NCBI GenBank assembly: GCA_001312325.1
Contig: BBDJ01000009.1
Coordinates: 1 to 64,000, forward strand
Direction: 5' to 3'
DNA length: 64,000 nt
Source of the DNA: Lysinibacillus pakistanensis
GTDB lineage: Bacteria; Bacillota; Bacilli; Bacillales_A; Planococcaceae
Below, piece by piece: positions 9,385 to 20,835 of the stretch. The notes beneath the pieces are model-generated. The model was not told the DNA's origin and ran no database searches. It saw nothing but the letters and a program-made list of their open reading frames with translations. The position numbers were made by a program, and so were the translations under genes. Position 1 is the stretch's first letter, and every line of letters begins with the position of its first letter.

Positions 9385-10449
9385 TTATTTCATACTACTT
9401 ATCGTCATAGAAGTAGCAACTTCTATCATTTCATCACGAGATAATTTACTTGATGCAACAAAGAATGCAACCCCATCCTTTTCCCAACTAATAGAAGTAT
9501 CTGTTATTGCACCGATTGTAAAGCCTAAATCTACCGGATCACCTGGTGAAGATACTGGTAGCATCGCACTCTCTTTCGTAGCTGGTTGTTGCATAACTGT
9601 AAATGGCTTGTCACCCTCGAATGTTAAGATGACACGATCCATACCGTTCTCACGAATTACCTTTTCCTCCGTCATCTTCGTATTTTCCCAATTAACAACA
9701 GGGTAATTTGTTTGGAACTCTTTATTTTCAACTTCAGCACCTACTGCTTCTTTACCATCTTTTTCGCCTTTGTCATCCTTTTCTGTAGGAGCAGCTTGTT
9801 CACCTTTTGTTTGATCTGTTTCCGTAAATTGCTCAACTGCATATTCCTTGGCTGCATGCTGAACACCTAATTTGATATTTTTAAATGTTATACGAATTTG
9901 TTCTTCCTTTACATCATTCATAATGACCACGGAAGTTGGAAGCAATGTTTTCTTATTTACTGTAATCACCTGATGAGGCATACTATTTTTATAGCTATTT
10001 CTAGTAGCCGCTTCAAATATATATGCTTTTTCTTGCTCTTTCATGACAACATTTTTATCTTCAGCTAAGTCTTCTGCTAGAGCACCTATTAAATATGCCT
10101 GACTGTTTTTCTTTGGCCAGTCACTTTGGAACTTATACATTTTGTTCAATGTCGGTGTAACTACAAACACTCCATCTGCATTTCGTACTATCATCTGCGA
10201 AACATCTTTCCCACTTTCTACTACTTCTACTCGATAAAAGTCAGGTTTAGTATGCCAAACTGTTACATCATATTTTCTTGGCTCTCCACCTGATTTAATC
10301 TCCATCGAGGCATTTAACTCATAACCATTTGTCTCTGCCCATTTACCATTAACCTTCTTCAACACTTTTTCCTGTGAGGCTGTACCACACGCCGACAGAA
10401 GTAATATTGTACAAATTAAGACGAGCCATTTAACTATACGGTTGCCCAC
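9385..10449 (-). CDS. ydcC: YdcC/LolA-like lipoprotein
   Basis: 354-aa exported lipoprotein: signal peptide with hydrophobic core WLVLICTILLLSAC and lipobox LSAC. The mature part resembles outer-membrane-lipoprotein-carrier-type folds of the YdcC/GerS group (SQEKVLKKVNGKWAETNGYE). A low-complexity charged linker (EKDDKGEKDGKE) sits near residue 225. The B. subtilis gene is sporulation-associated. Position between acpS and alr is conserved. Intact. Confidence 0.85.
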   Translation of the reverse strand: MGNRIVKWLVLICTILLLSACGTASQEKVLKKVNGKWAETNGYELNASMEIKSGGEPRKYDVTVWHTKPDFYRVEVVESGKDVSQMIVRNADGVFVVTPTLNKMYKFQSDWPKKNSQAYLIGALAEDLAEDKNVVMKEQEKAYIFEAATRNSYKNSMPHQVITVNKKTLLPTSVVIMNDVKEEQIRITFKNIKLGVQHAAKEYAVEQFTETDQTKGEQAAPTEKDDKGEKDGKEAVGAEVENKEFQTNYPVVNWENTKMTEEKVIRENGMDRVILTFEGDKPFTVMQQPATKESAMLPVSSPGDPVDLGFTIGAITDTSISWEKDGVAFFVASSKLSRDEMIEVATSMTISSMK

Positions 10450-10535
10450 GCTTTCACCCTTTCTTCTTTCAAATCCACTACGACAATATATGAACCTTAT
10501 TTGTCAGTTATGTCATCTGAAGAGCAGGCAATATA

Positions 10536-10579
10536 TTTATCTTCATTCAGCAAATGTTTTTTTGTATTGAAAGCATAGC
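10536..10579. repeat. Dispersed 44-bp intergenic repeat, copy A
   Basis: This 44-bp block starting TTTATCTTCATTCAGCAAAT matches 27309-27352 at 42 of 44 positions; the two differences are T/C changes in the GTATTG/GCATCG part. It sits in the 225-bp gap between acpS and ydcC. Confidence 0.85.
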
Positions 10580-10674
10580 TACAATTACGCCAAGGCGAAA
10601 TTGATCTTTAATGTTCAAAGAATTTACAGAAGATAGAGCGTCTTTTTTTATGGCAGCATGATATTCACTATTAC

Positions 10675-11028
10675 TTACAGCAGCAATATGACCTGCGCTG
10701 CTGCGTATTGCTTAGTATGTGTGATACTAACAAACCCATTTACAAGTTTTCCTTTAAAATATAAAACAGGATTCCCAGCTTCTCCTCTTAAAATTTCAAT
10801 ATCATGGAGCTTGCATTGCTCCCCAATACCCGTACCTAGAGCCTTGGAAAATGCCTCTTTAGCAGCAAATCGCCCAGCTAAAAATTCTATTCTACGAGTT
10901 TCTGAATGTGCCTCGAATAAACCTCTTTCCTTTTCAGATAAAATCCGATCTTTAAATTTATTTGTTCGCGTCAATGCTTTAGCAATACGTTCAATTTCTA
11001 CAATATCGAGACCAATTCCTTTAATCAT
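10675..11028 (-). CDS. acpS: Holo-[acyl-carrier-protein] synthase
   Basis: 117-aa phosphopantetheinyl transferase that activates ACP. MIKGIGLDIVEIERI carries the metal-binding Asp; FAAKEAFSKALGTGIG is the second family motif and VSITHTKQYAAAQVIL the C-terminal one. Start ATG at 11028 with AGGAG 8 nt upstream. Divergent from the rhomboid gene, with a 64-bp shared promoter gap. Intact. Confidence 0.96.
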   Translation of the reverse strand: MIKGIGLDIVEIERIAKALTRTNKFKDRILSEKERGLFEAHSETRRIEFLAGRFAAKEAFSKALGTGIGEQCKLHDIEILRGEAGNPVLYFKGKLVNGFVSITHTKQYAAAQVILLL

Positions 11029-11092
11029 TTGAACTTCTCCTTTTCCTATTACCAAAAAGCCATGTATAATAATTGTAAATTGAGGTGGAGCC

Positions 11093-11714
11093 ATGTTTAG
11101 TAGAACAGAAAATTTTAAGCAATATACAAAGTATTACCCTGTTGTTTCTACGTTTATAGCGATTAATTTAATTTTTTTATGTATTAACTATTTTACCTGG
11201 TGTTGGGGTACTTGTATTGAATTACGGAATCCAACTGAATTTCCTAATCCAGAACGGTGAATGGTGGCGTATTTTATCTGCAATGTTTTTACATGCCGGC
11301 TTCTTACACATGCTCTTTAATATGTTTTCCTTGTATATTTTCGGGCCAGAGCTTGAAAAAATTGCAGGTAAGGCACGTTTTATAACTATTTATTTATTAT
11401 CCGGCATTGTAGGAAACATGGCGACCTATCTACTTAATAATGATAGTGGCTATGGTAGTCTCGGTGCAAGTGGGGCTATTTTTGGCATTTTTGGTGCTTT
11501 TGGGGCGCTTGTTTATTATACACGCCGCACAATGCCTATGCTTCGCAAGCTAATCTTACCAATCATTGTAATCAGTGTCATTATGACTTTTATACAGCCA
11601 AATGTGAATGTCTATGCGCATTTAGGTGGCTTAATAACTGGATTCATTCTTGGGTTGATTTATTTACACCCCAAAAGAATTTTAAGCTGGCGTAAACAAA
11701 AAAATGGCAGGTAA
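11093..11714 (+). CDS. ydcA: Rhomboid family intramembrane serine protease
   Basis: About 206 aa with six predicted membrane helices. Rhomboid features: the WWRILSAMFLHAGFLHMLFN segment, the catalytic Ser in GSLGASGAIFGIFG and the catalytic His in VYAHLGGLITGF. A frameshift in the 7-T run at about 11171 is repaired by one deletion (FIAINLIFYVLTILPGVGV). Start ATG at 11093 with GAGGTGGAG upstream. The neighbour of acpS, as ydcA in B. subtilis. Confidence 0.9.
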
Positions 11715-11726
11715 ATAGTAGGCACA

Positions 11727-11762
11727 AAGAGGAGGATCCTTAGGAAGACGGATGCTCCTCTT
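11727..11762. terminator. Bidirectional terminator
   Basis: Hairpin AAGAGGAG...CTCCTCTT with an inner GATCC/GGAT stem, between the convergent rhomboid and acetyltransferase genes. Confidence 0.75.
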
Positions 11763-11792
11763 ACTTTATCTTTTATTATAACGACCAAATTT

Positions 11793-12374
11793 TTATTTTA
11801 TAAAACGATAGTATTCTCGTTCGTTGATTTTAGTTTTTTTCCATTCAGCTGCCGTTAATCCGTAGACTACCTGATCGACATGATGATCATATAACCATTC
11901 AGCGTCTCTCAAACGACCTTCCTCGTTAAAACCAAGCACTTTTGGTATTGTACGGCTTCGAATATTCCCTACAGCAACACGTACTTCTATACGATTTAAC
12001 TTTAAATAGCTAAAAGCATAATCAATAAAAGCTTTCATTGAATTAGTAACTAACCCCTTACCAACAAAATCGTTTCCTAACCAATAACCGATACTCGTCC
12101 ATCTATGTTGCCAATTCACTTGATGATAGCCAATTACTCCTGCAAGCTTCCCCTCATAATAAATCCCTGCTTGTATACCATTATTATTAGCATATTGGTG
12201 CATCGCATTTCTTACGAATTTTTCTGTATCCTCTACCGTTCTCACATCATCTACGAAAGGTAACCACTCTCGCAAAGTTTCCCTAGACCGATCTGTCAAT
12301 GTAAATAACTCATCTACATCGTTTAAATCCAACAATTTCAAATACGTGTTTTCGTTAATATCATATTTAAACAA
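11793..12374 (-). CDS. GNAT N-acetyltransferase (RimJ/RimL type)
   Basis: 193-aa protein like B. subtilis YdaF. Features: LREWLPFVDDV near residue 36, core IGYWLGNDFVGKGLVT (acetyl-CoA loop), and RIEVRVAVGNIRS with KVLGFNEEGRLRDAEW. Substrate unknown; such enzymes acetylate protein N-termini or small molecules. A 7-T run at 11834-11840 lies near the C-terminus: as written the protein ends NEREYYRFIK, with one base fewer it would end TNENTIVL. I cannot tell which is right. Confidence 0.85.
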   Translation of the reverse strand: MFKYDINENTYLKLLDLNDVDELFTLTDRSRETLREWLPFVDDVRTVEDTEKFVRNAMHQYANNNGIQAGIYYEGKLAGVIGYHQVNWQHRWTSIGYWLGNDFVGKGLVTNSMKAFIDYAFSYLKLNRIEVRVAVGNIRSRTIPKVLGFNEEGRLRDAEWLYDHHVDQVVYGLTAAEWKKTKINEREYYRFIK

Positions 12375-12442
12375 AAAAATCCACCCCTTTTGTTAGATAT
12401 ATTCTATTATATAAATTATTATTGTTTATTTATAGCTAAAAA

Positions 12443-12482
12443 AAGGCTAACCATTACAAAAAAATTGTAAATGGTTAGCCTT
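12443..12482 (-). terminator. Terminator of ydbS-ydbT
   Basis: Hairpin built on AAGGCTAACCAT/ATGGTTAGCCTT, followed on the minus strand by seven T; 9 bp after the ydbT stop. Confidence 0.85.
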
Positions 12483-12490
12483 CCATATGA

Positions 12491-13974
12491 TTAATGCTCA
12501 TACCAAGATAAGATGGTTTCAGCATCCTTCTGTTCTAAGCTCGGAACATTTCCAGTCATTCCAGTCATTCCAGACATTACTGTAGCTTTAATAGACATAA
12601 CATTTTTTTCTTTTTTTGGAAATACGTTTGAGTACTTTCAATAGATTGTATACGTTTTTTTCTCCATAAAAAAATGTAATACGATTAAATACTCGGTATT
12701 GCATTGTAAGTTGCTTTCCATCAATCATATAACCAGCTGTTTTATGCTGCCAAATACCCAGAAGTATTGTAAGTGGAACCAGCAGCAGTGAAAGCAAACC
12801 ATACGGATACAAGAAGTAACTACATGCACCAATTATAGGGATGAGCCAAATAAAATCGATACGATAGAAAAATGGACGAGCACGTTTTGGAGAATGAATA
12901 AATTCTGGATGCCAGTTCATTTCTGGGAAAAGTTGCTCTAACGTTTCTAGACAATCCTGTTTTTTTTATAAGTGGAAATAAAGTAATCTTCTTATCTTTT
13001 CCACTCTCACCATTTCCTCCAGCACTTTCAACAACCACTGTTGCAAATCCAAATAATTGACGTACTGGATTCTCTACAATACGAATTGCCTGAATTCGAT
13101 TTAAGGGTAAAGTAATTCGTTTTTTTCTCAAGTAACCCTTTTGTAATGATTAACTTTTCATCTTCAATTCTAACTGTGTACTCATAGTAGTTAATTAATG
13201 TAATTACTACAGAAACAAACCATGCAACGATTAAGATGAACATTACTGTTAGTGCAACTAAAAAGGCTCCAATTTTAACAAAGTCAGCTAACTCATGAAA
13301 TACAGTTTCATAAGGAATTATATCTGAAAACTGAGAGACAATTGCTGCAAGACCAGACAGTACGACGCCAATTCCACCCGAGGTCGTTGCCAAGACTAAT
13401 AAATCACGGATTGACATATGATAAATCTGTGGAACTACTTCTTCCTCTGTCATTTGAGCAGGCTGTTCATCTTCAGTTTCTTCCGCTATTTGTTTTTTTT
13501 GCTCGACGCATTTCCAGCTCTATTGCATCAGCTGCTGCTTTACGTATTGCCGTTAACTCTGCCTCAGGCTTTCCATCCTTACTCCCTGCAGTTTCAATCT
13601 GTACCTTTACTAAACCAAATAACCTGTGAAAAATTCCTTCATTGTAATTTAAGCTTTGAATACGTTCAAATGGAATATAACGCTTCTTTTTAACAAACAG
13701 GCCATACTTTACACGTAATTCACCATCTTCAAACCAATAGACAAAAGTACGCCATCTAATAATCCCACTAACAACCGCAAGTACAGCTACTACTATCCAA
13801 ATACCGAGCAATAACAGTGTTTTTAAAAAAATGATCACTAGTAAAATTAAACGAAAATTTAAAACCATTCGTAACAAAAATAATAGCAACAGGTAAAATC
13901 ATGCTTTTTAATACTTTTGCACTCGTTATAATAGCTGATATTGGATGTAAACGATTAATTTCCTTAGACATCAT
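12491..13974 (-). CDS. ydbT: YdbT-like membrane protein with bacterial PH domains
   Basis: Reconstructed from about seven frameshifted pieces (breaks in A/T runs near 13830, 13494, 13121, 12964, 12662, 12615 and 12606). The joined protein is about 490 aa with repeated membrane-helix pairs each followed by a bPH_2 domain: RYIPFERIQSLNYNEGIFHR, RITLPLNRIQAIRIVENPVR, and a third near the C-terminus (MEKKRIQSIESTQTYFQKRK). It ends ETILSWYEH. Start ATG at 13974 overlaps the end of ydbS. Role not known in detail; in B. subtilis the ydbS-ydbT pair is linked to resistance to heterologous antimicrobial peptides. Confidence 0.85.
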
Positions 13975-14443
13975 CTTCCGCCACCCTTGCTAATTCCGAA
14001 ATTCGTGCACGAAGGCCATCAGCTTCATCCATCACAAGCGCAGGAATCGTATGTACAGTTGCTGCTGTTGATATTGAAATATTACCTAAATCATATCTTT
14101 TTAAAATTGGCCCTTGTGTTGTATCTACATGCTGTACACGCACCATTGGAATAAGTGTACGTTTAACAACAAATAAACCGTGTTGTACTTCAATTTCATT
14201 CTCACGGACCTCATAACGCCAGCGTTCCCACCTTATTTTTGGAAATAAGTAAACTGATAAAATAGCACTCAGTAAAACTACTGCTACAGCAATGAAATAA
14301 ATAAATGATGGCCACTCAAAATAATACGTGCAGTAGGAAACAATTACTGCCACAATCAATAGCAATATTGTTTGTAATACACCATATAAACGCCACACAG
14401 TTAGCCCTTTTCGGGAAATTTTATGAATTGGTTCTGCTCTCAA
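13964..14443 (-). CDS. ydbS: YdbS-like membrane protein with bacterial PH domain
   Basis: Intact 159 aa. Two membrane helices (TILLLIVAVIVSYCTYYF; FIYFIAVAVVLLSAILSVYL) then a bPH_2 domain (HGLFVVKRTLIPMVRVQHVD, ISISTAATVHTIPAL). It overlaps ydbT by 11 nt, so the two are coupled. Same pair and order as in B. subtilis. Confidence 0.9.
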   Translation of the reverse strand: MRAEPIHKISRKGLTVWRLYGVLQTILLLIVAVIVSYCTYYFEWPSFIYFIAVAVVLLSAILSVYLFPKIRWERWRYEVRENEIEVQHGLFVVKRTLIPMVRVQHVDTTQGPILKRYDLGNISISTAATVHTIPALVMDEADGLRARISELARVAEDDV

Positions 14444-14509
14444 AGTTGTTCCCTCACTTTCTTTAATTACGTATACGAGTTGAATGCTCCTTTTGTTTCA
14501 AAATATACG

Positions 14510-14543
14510 AAAAAAAACCTTACAGCCACTTTGACTGTAAGGT
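14510..14543 (-). terminator. Terminator of cshA
   Basis: Minus-strand hairpin AACCTTACAG/CTGTAAGGTT with a 9-nt loop followed by TTTTTTTTCG. Confidence 0.85.
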
Positions 14544-14638
14544 TCGTAATAATCAATTTTACCCTGGCGTAAATGCGTCCAGATTTTGAATTGTACCCCA
14601 CTCTGTTGAGGTGGGATTCTGCTGAATGAAGATAAAAA

Positions 14639-16199
<1,561 letters not shown>

Positions 16200-16302
16200 T
16201 TACATTTTCAGATGAAGTTGTCGGCAAATTCGAGCCTGTTATGTGGAACGTTTCCGTTACTTAAAAATTTCCTCTATATAATGTTCATATAGAGCTCTCT
16301 TA

Positions 16303-16333
16303 TATGAAAAGGAAAGCCCGGTCCTTACCGAGC
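16303..16333 (-). terminator. Terminator-like hairpin in the cshA leader
   Basis: On the minus strand GCTCGG/CCGGGC (loop TAAGGA) is followed by the T-rich TTTCCTTTTC. It lies about 150 nt upstream of the cshA start, downstream of the terminator of the preceding genes. It may act as an attenuator in the cshA leader; alternatively it is a second terminator. Confidence 0.5.
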
Positions 16334-16380
16334 GGTTCGATTCTGTCGTAATAATCACTTTAGAATAAAACCGTTGTGTT

Positions 16381-16414
16381 CAAAAAAAAGTACTCTTCAA
16401 CCAAATATGAAGAG
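16381..16414 (-). terminator. Terminator of the esterase gene
   Basis: Minus-strand hairpin ACTCTTCA/TGAAGAGT followed by ACTTTTTTTTG. It is the last element before the cshA leader. Confidence 0.85.
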
Positions 16415-16511
16415 TCTTCGCACAAAATGTATCCATTGCTTACACTAGTCTAACATGGCTTTAAATCGTATGCAACGATAACGCATGAGTCGTAATAATC
16501 TGACTATTTTA
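16415..16511 (-). other. Gap between the esterase gene and its terminator
   Basis: About 100 bp of untranslated sequence with no recognisable site. Together with the two hairpins at 16303-16414 and the cshA leader it makes up a 354-bp stretch without a gene (16158-16511). Confidence 0.4.
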
Positions 16512-17210
16512 TTATCCCTTTAAAAACGTCAAAACTTGAGAAAACCACTTAGTACAATCCTTGTCGAAACATATATGGTGCTTACCATTATCAGAAAAAT
16601 ACAATGTTTTATCGTTTGAAATTAATTCATCATATAAGAATTGAGCTGTATGATAAGGCACTATTCCGTCTAATTTCCCTTGAACAATATAGACAGGAAT
16701 ATCAATATCTTTATAGTATGGCTCAACCATTCGAACAAGTCTCATAAATTCTATTGTTGATGATAAAGGCACATTGTTAAACTTATGTCGATATCGCATA
16801 AACAGCTCGTTATTAGATAGATTGCGACGGTACGCCTCCGACGCAAGCATTTTAAAATCCTTGACCAATTGCTTGGGACTTATATATTTGGCAGCTGCGC
16901 TTAGTAACACAAGCTTTTTCACCTTATAGCGTTTAGCAAGATATAGCGCAATAATCCCTCCCATTGAAAACCCAACTACTAGAACCTCATCTACCTTCTT
17001 AGCCAGTGCTCGAAAGGAGAGTTCGGCATCCATTAGCCAATGCTTAGCAGTAAAGCCTTGCATCTGTAATTCCTCACCGTGACCTGATAAAGTAGGCTCC
17101 TCAATGAGCCAATCTGTATGAGCTCGTAAATAGGCAGTAAAAGGCTCTATTTCATAGGGACCTCCTGAAAATCCGTGTATACATAATACACCTACTGACA
17201 TTTCTTTCAC
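16512..17210 (-). CDS. Alpha/beta hydrolase, Est30-like carboxylesterase
   Basis: Intact 232 aa. CIHGFSGGP is the oxyanion region, VVGFSMGGIIALYLA carries the nucleophile Ser, KLDGIVPYHTAQ the acid, and NGKHHICFDKD the His. It resembles carboxylesterases of the Est30 group that act on short acyl esters; the natural substrate is unknown. Start ATG at 17210 (MKEMSVGVLCIHG) with AGAGGTG upstream; it lies just after murF. Confidence 0.85.
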   Translation of the reverse strand: MKEMSVGVLCIHGFSGGPYEIEPFTAYLRAHTDWLIEEPTLSGHGEELQMQGFTAKHWLMDAELSFRALAKKVDEVLVVGFSMGGIIALYLAKRYKVKKLVLLSAAAKYISPKQLVKDFKMLASEAYRRNLSNNELFMRYRHKFNNVPLSSTIEFMRLVRMVEPYYKDIDIPVYIVQGKLDGIVPYHTAQFLYDELISNDKTLYFSDNGKHHICFDKDCTKWFSQVLTFLKG

Positions 17211-17221
17211 CTCTATAAAGA

Positions 17222-17249
17222 AATCGGTGAGAATGTTGTCTCACCGATT
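17222..17249 (-). terminator. Terminator of ddl-murF
   Basis: Perfect 11-bp hairpin AATCGGTGAGA/TCTCACCGATT with a short loop, then TTCTTTATAG on the minus strand. Confidence 0.75.
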
Positions 17250-17263
17250 CCATGTAGCATTTA

Positions 17264-18632
17264 TCACGTAAAAGCCTTTAATATTGTTTCTAATTTCATT
17301 CCTCGAGAACCCTTTAGTAAAACAATAGACTCTTTGTTAGCTTGCTGTAGCTTTTCAATGATTGGGGCATAATCATCCTTAACATATAATAAATGCTCCG
17401 CATCAAAACGCTCTTTTAAAATATCATATAAATAAGCCATGCGTGGACCGAACAAGCAAACATAGGATATTTCCTGACCTTGAATATCCTCTGATAAATT
17501 CTCATGGAAAACCTTTTCATTTGGCCCAAGTTCCAGCATATCACCTAACACAAGCCATTTTTCAGAACGGATTGTTGAAGATGCGATAAACTGGATAGCT
17601 GCCTTTACAGATGTTGGAGCAGCATTATAGGCATCATTTATAAATAATGCTCCATTTGTTCCCTGCACTTGCTGCATGCGCATATCTGTGAGGGTCACTT
17701 GTTTTAAGGATGCACGAATTTGGTCATCGTTTAAACCTAATTTTTGAGAAATTAACATGGCTACTAATGTATTTTTCACCTGATGCTTTCCAAGAACTGA
17801 AATAAAGAAGTTTCCTTCAATCACTCCATGTGCTGTAAAGCTACTGCCATTAGTAGTTGCTTCGATATTTTCTGCATATAATAGGTTCCCTGGCATTAAA
17901 CCAAATGCCACCGCATGAAGATTTTGCTCTTTTGCAACTAATTCTTTAAGCAAAGGTTCATCTCCATCATAAAATAGCACGCCATTTGCTGACATCCCTT
18001 GAACGATTTCAAATTTTGCTTTTGCAATTCCTGCGCGTGAACCCAAGTCTTGCATATGAGCTTCTCCAATGTTTGTAATTACCGTCATATGTGGACGAGC
18101 AAGTTTCGTTAAAAATTCGATTTCTCCAAAGCCACTCATTCCCATTTCTAGCACAGCAACATCTGTATCTTCATCAAGCTGTAAAATTGTAATCGGGAGA
18201 CCAAGCTGATTATTAAAATTTCCAATTGTTTTTTTTGTACTTTAAAAAAACGGTGTAAGCACTCCTGCTAAAATATCTTTCGTTGACGTTTTACCATTCG
18301 AACCAGTAATCCCAATAAATTTTGCCTTATGCTCACTTCTATAAGCATGTGCCATTTGCTGTAAGGCTAGCTCTGGGTCATCTACAAATAGCAATGGTAC
18401 ATCTTGAGGTGGATTTGGTTCATCTTTCTGCCAAAGGGAGGCACCAGCCCCCTTTTCAAAGGCCTGCATAACAAATTTATGGCCATTAGTCTGTTCACCT
18501 CGAAATGGCACGAATAAATCTCCCTGCTGAATCGTTCTTGTATCAATTGAAATACCTGTTACTTCTGTATCACCAAAAGCTGGCACCTCATCATTTAACC
18601 ATGCAGCTAATTGTTTTAATGTTTTTTTTCAC
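17264..18632 (-). CDS. murF: UDP-N-acetylmuramoyl-tripeptide--D-alanyl-D-alanine ligase
   Basis: Adds D-Ala-D-Ala to the peptidoglycan precursor. P-loop GITGSNGKTSTKD, central LEMGMSGFGEIEFL, and INDAYNAAPTSV with VLGDMLELG are all typical. Breaks: the A run before 18630 at the start codon, and two runs at 18234-18250; one-base removals restore KVQKTIGNFNNQLGLPITI. About 455 aa. Start GTG at 18632 with AGTGGG upstream, 12 nt after ddl. ddl-murF is an operon that makes and then uses D-Ala-D-Ala. Confidence 0.95.
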
Positions 18633-18643
18633 AATAATCCCAC

Positions 18644-19724
18644 TCAGTCTTTTTTTATAGTGAAGCTGTTGTTTTTCTTCATAACGTTCGATTGCTAGTG
18701 TAATGAGACGATCAATAAGCACTGGATAGCTTACATCTGTATGTTGCCAAAGTAGCGGATACATACTCACAGGCGTAAAACCAGGCATTGTATTTACTTC
18801 ATTCATATAAATATTGTTCTCAGCTGTCACAAAGAAATCCGCACGAACTAACCCGCTTCCATCTATTGCTTTAAATGCACGCTTTGCTAGCTCCTGTAAG
18901 CTTGTTACTGTTTCAGCAGGTAGCTCTGCTGGAATAATAAGAGCTGTTGAGCCATCTTTATATTTTGAATCGTAATCATAAAAATCAGTCATAGGTTTAA
19001 TTTCTCCAGGTACAGAAACTTCTGGGAAGTCGTTTCCAAGGACTGCTAGTTCAATTTCCCGGGCTGCAACTCCTTGTTCAACGACAATTTTACGATCATA
19101 TTGCAGGGCTATGTCAATTGCAGTTACCAGTTCTTCACGATTATTTGCTTTGCTAATCCCGACACTTGAACCTAGGTTTGCAGGTTTTACAAACATTGGC
19201 CAATTCAATTGTTCTTCACAGCGAGCTAAAATCGTATGCTTTTCGTTCACCCATTCGCTACGAATGAAGTACGTATACGGCACTTGAGGTAAGCCAGCAA
19301 TTTCAAATAATTGCTTCATGATTACTTTATCCATGCCTGCTGATGATGCTAGCACACCATTACCAACATACGGTAAATTCAGAACTTCAAGTAATCCCTG
19401 GACTGTTCCATCCTCCCCATTTGTACCATGTAACAGCGGAAAAATAACATCAAACTGTGTAGCTTCCCCGTTTTTATCCATTAAGAAATCTGTAATATTA
19501 TTTTCTAGAATCGTGGCTTCGTCACCAAATTGTAGTTCTTCAATTGTACTTGCGGGTTTTTCTAGACGTTCACCTCGACGCCATTCTCCCTCAGGTGTAA
19601 TGAAAATCGGATATACTTCATACTCCTCGAAATTCAAAGCTCCAATGACTGCACGTGCCGTCGACAATGACACCTCATGCTCTGCTGACTTTCCGCCGTA
19701 TAATAAACCGATTCTTTTTTTCAT
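18644..19724 (-). CDS. ddl: D-alanine--D-alanine ligase
   Basis: About 360 aa ATP-grasp enzyme. LLYGGKSAEHEVSLSTA, PLLHGTNGEDGTVQG, FVKPANLGSSVGISKA and the C-terminal YMNEVNTMPGFTPVSMYP are diagnostic. The end is affected by the 7-T run at 18650-18656; one base fewer gives the ending QLHYKKD. Start ATG at 19724 with GGAGGG 8 nt upstream. The 7-A run right after the start codon is in frame as written, showing that not every long run is wrong. Confidence 0.96.
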
Positions 19725-19790
19725 CTTTGTGCCCTCCACATACTTCTTGAGTACTATTAGTTTATCATGAAACGTCTTGACAAATGACAT

Positions 19791-19825
19791 AAAAATCTCA
19801 CCGTATTTTTGACGGTGAGATTTAA
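19791..19825 (-). terminator. Terminator upstream of ddl
   Basis: Minus-strand hairpin AAATCTCACCGTC...ACGGTGAGATTT followed by TTTATG. It ends the transcript of the gene at 19860-20610. Confidence 0.75.
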
Positions 19826-19859
19826 GTGTTTTATTCATTCCTACGTGTAGAAAGAATCG

Positions 19860-20610
19860 TTAAATAATATAAATCAATTCATCGTGCTCATTTTTCAAAA
19901 TTGTGTTTAAATCATCCCACACTTCATCTGGGAATGAATATTCCGATAGGTTTCGAATTTCAATACCATAGGCTAATTTTGGTTTTTCAATTCTATACAG
20001 TGACAATAGTGCTCCATCTTTAGCAAAAGATCGATAGGCACGTAAAAATTCAGGAGAAATAGAAGGAATACTTGATTTCACTTTCCTTCGCCAAAAGCCT
20101 GAGCTTCGTTCTTTTTCTCGAATTAAACTGTTAAATACATTAGCCATTAGTAAGTCCCAATCACTTAAATGACGAAAATAAATTTTAGTCATTTTTTTCA
20201 AGGTCAGAGGAGTAGTAAACAAATCTATTTTGTAATTTATTAAAAAAAAGGCGAAGTAATTGGTTCCTTTTTATGACTTATATACAACAATTCCCCTTGC
20301 TCCGTCGGCGTTAATTGGTCTAGCCTTTTTTTCATCCATAAAATCTACCCAGCATAATTCCTTAGACTCCGCAGCTTTTTTTTACAAACTGTGATACTTC
20401 TCCGTCGGTATATAATCAAACTGTGTATGCATATTAAAAGAACCGTCTTCATAGGAATGTTTTAATAAAAGTAAGTGATGCAGTGGTTCAAGAGCAGCCA
20501 CAAATTGCGAGAATTTCAGACCGCTAAAAATGACAAATTTATCGACATCATTCATATGAACATAAATATGGAACATAAAATCCTCGGCTGACTTCAATTT
20601 TTTTAGCCAC
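19860..20610 (-). CDS. Unrecognised protein, about 248 aa, heavily frameshifted
   Basis: I do not recognise the family. Correcting A/T runs near 20189, 20242, 20326, 20386 and 20595, plus one short-run break near 20412, joins everything into one frame. It runs from MAKKLKSAEDFMFHIYVHM through FVKKAAESKELCWVDF, QLTPTEQGELLYISHKKEP and YFRHLSDWDLLMANVF to the end KNEHDELIYII. It has no signal peptide or membrane segment and looks soluble and acidic at the end. Start GTG at 20610 with GGGGTG 6 nt upstream. It stands alone between ddl and rodA, ended by a terminator. Confidence 0.6.
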
Positions 20611-20835
20611 AATCATCACCCCATTCTTCACTACATTATAAGACTAATCTTGAATTTTTTGAAACATTTTATGTTATATATCGTCTTAACAATATTCACA
20701 GGCGTAAAAGTGTTTTTTGCGTTATAATGTGAATGTTAAACATGCTATTGCATGAATGTTCAACTACTCTTATTTAGTAAAATAGGATAAAACCAGATTT
20801 ACTCATAAGAGATACTATTTTAATAGGTGGCTTGT

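Noticed and set aside
10658..11032. A 124-codon plus-strand frame
   Set aside because: It is the exact antisense shadow of acpS, which is strongly conserved on the other strand.
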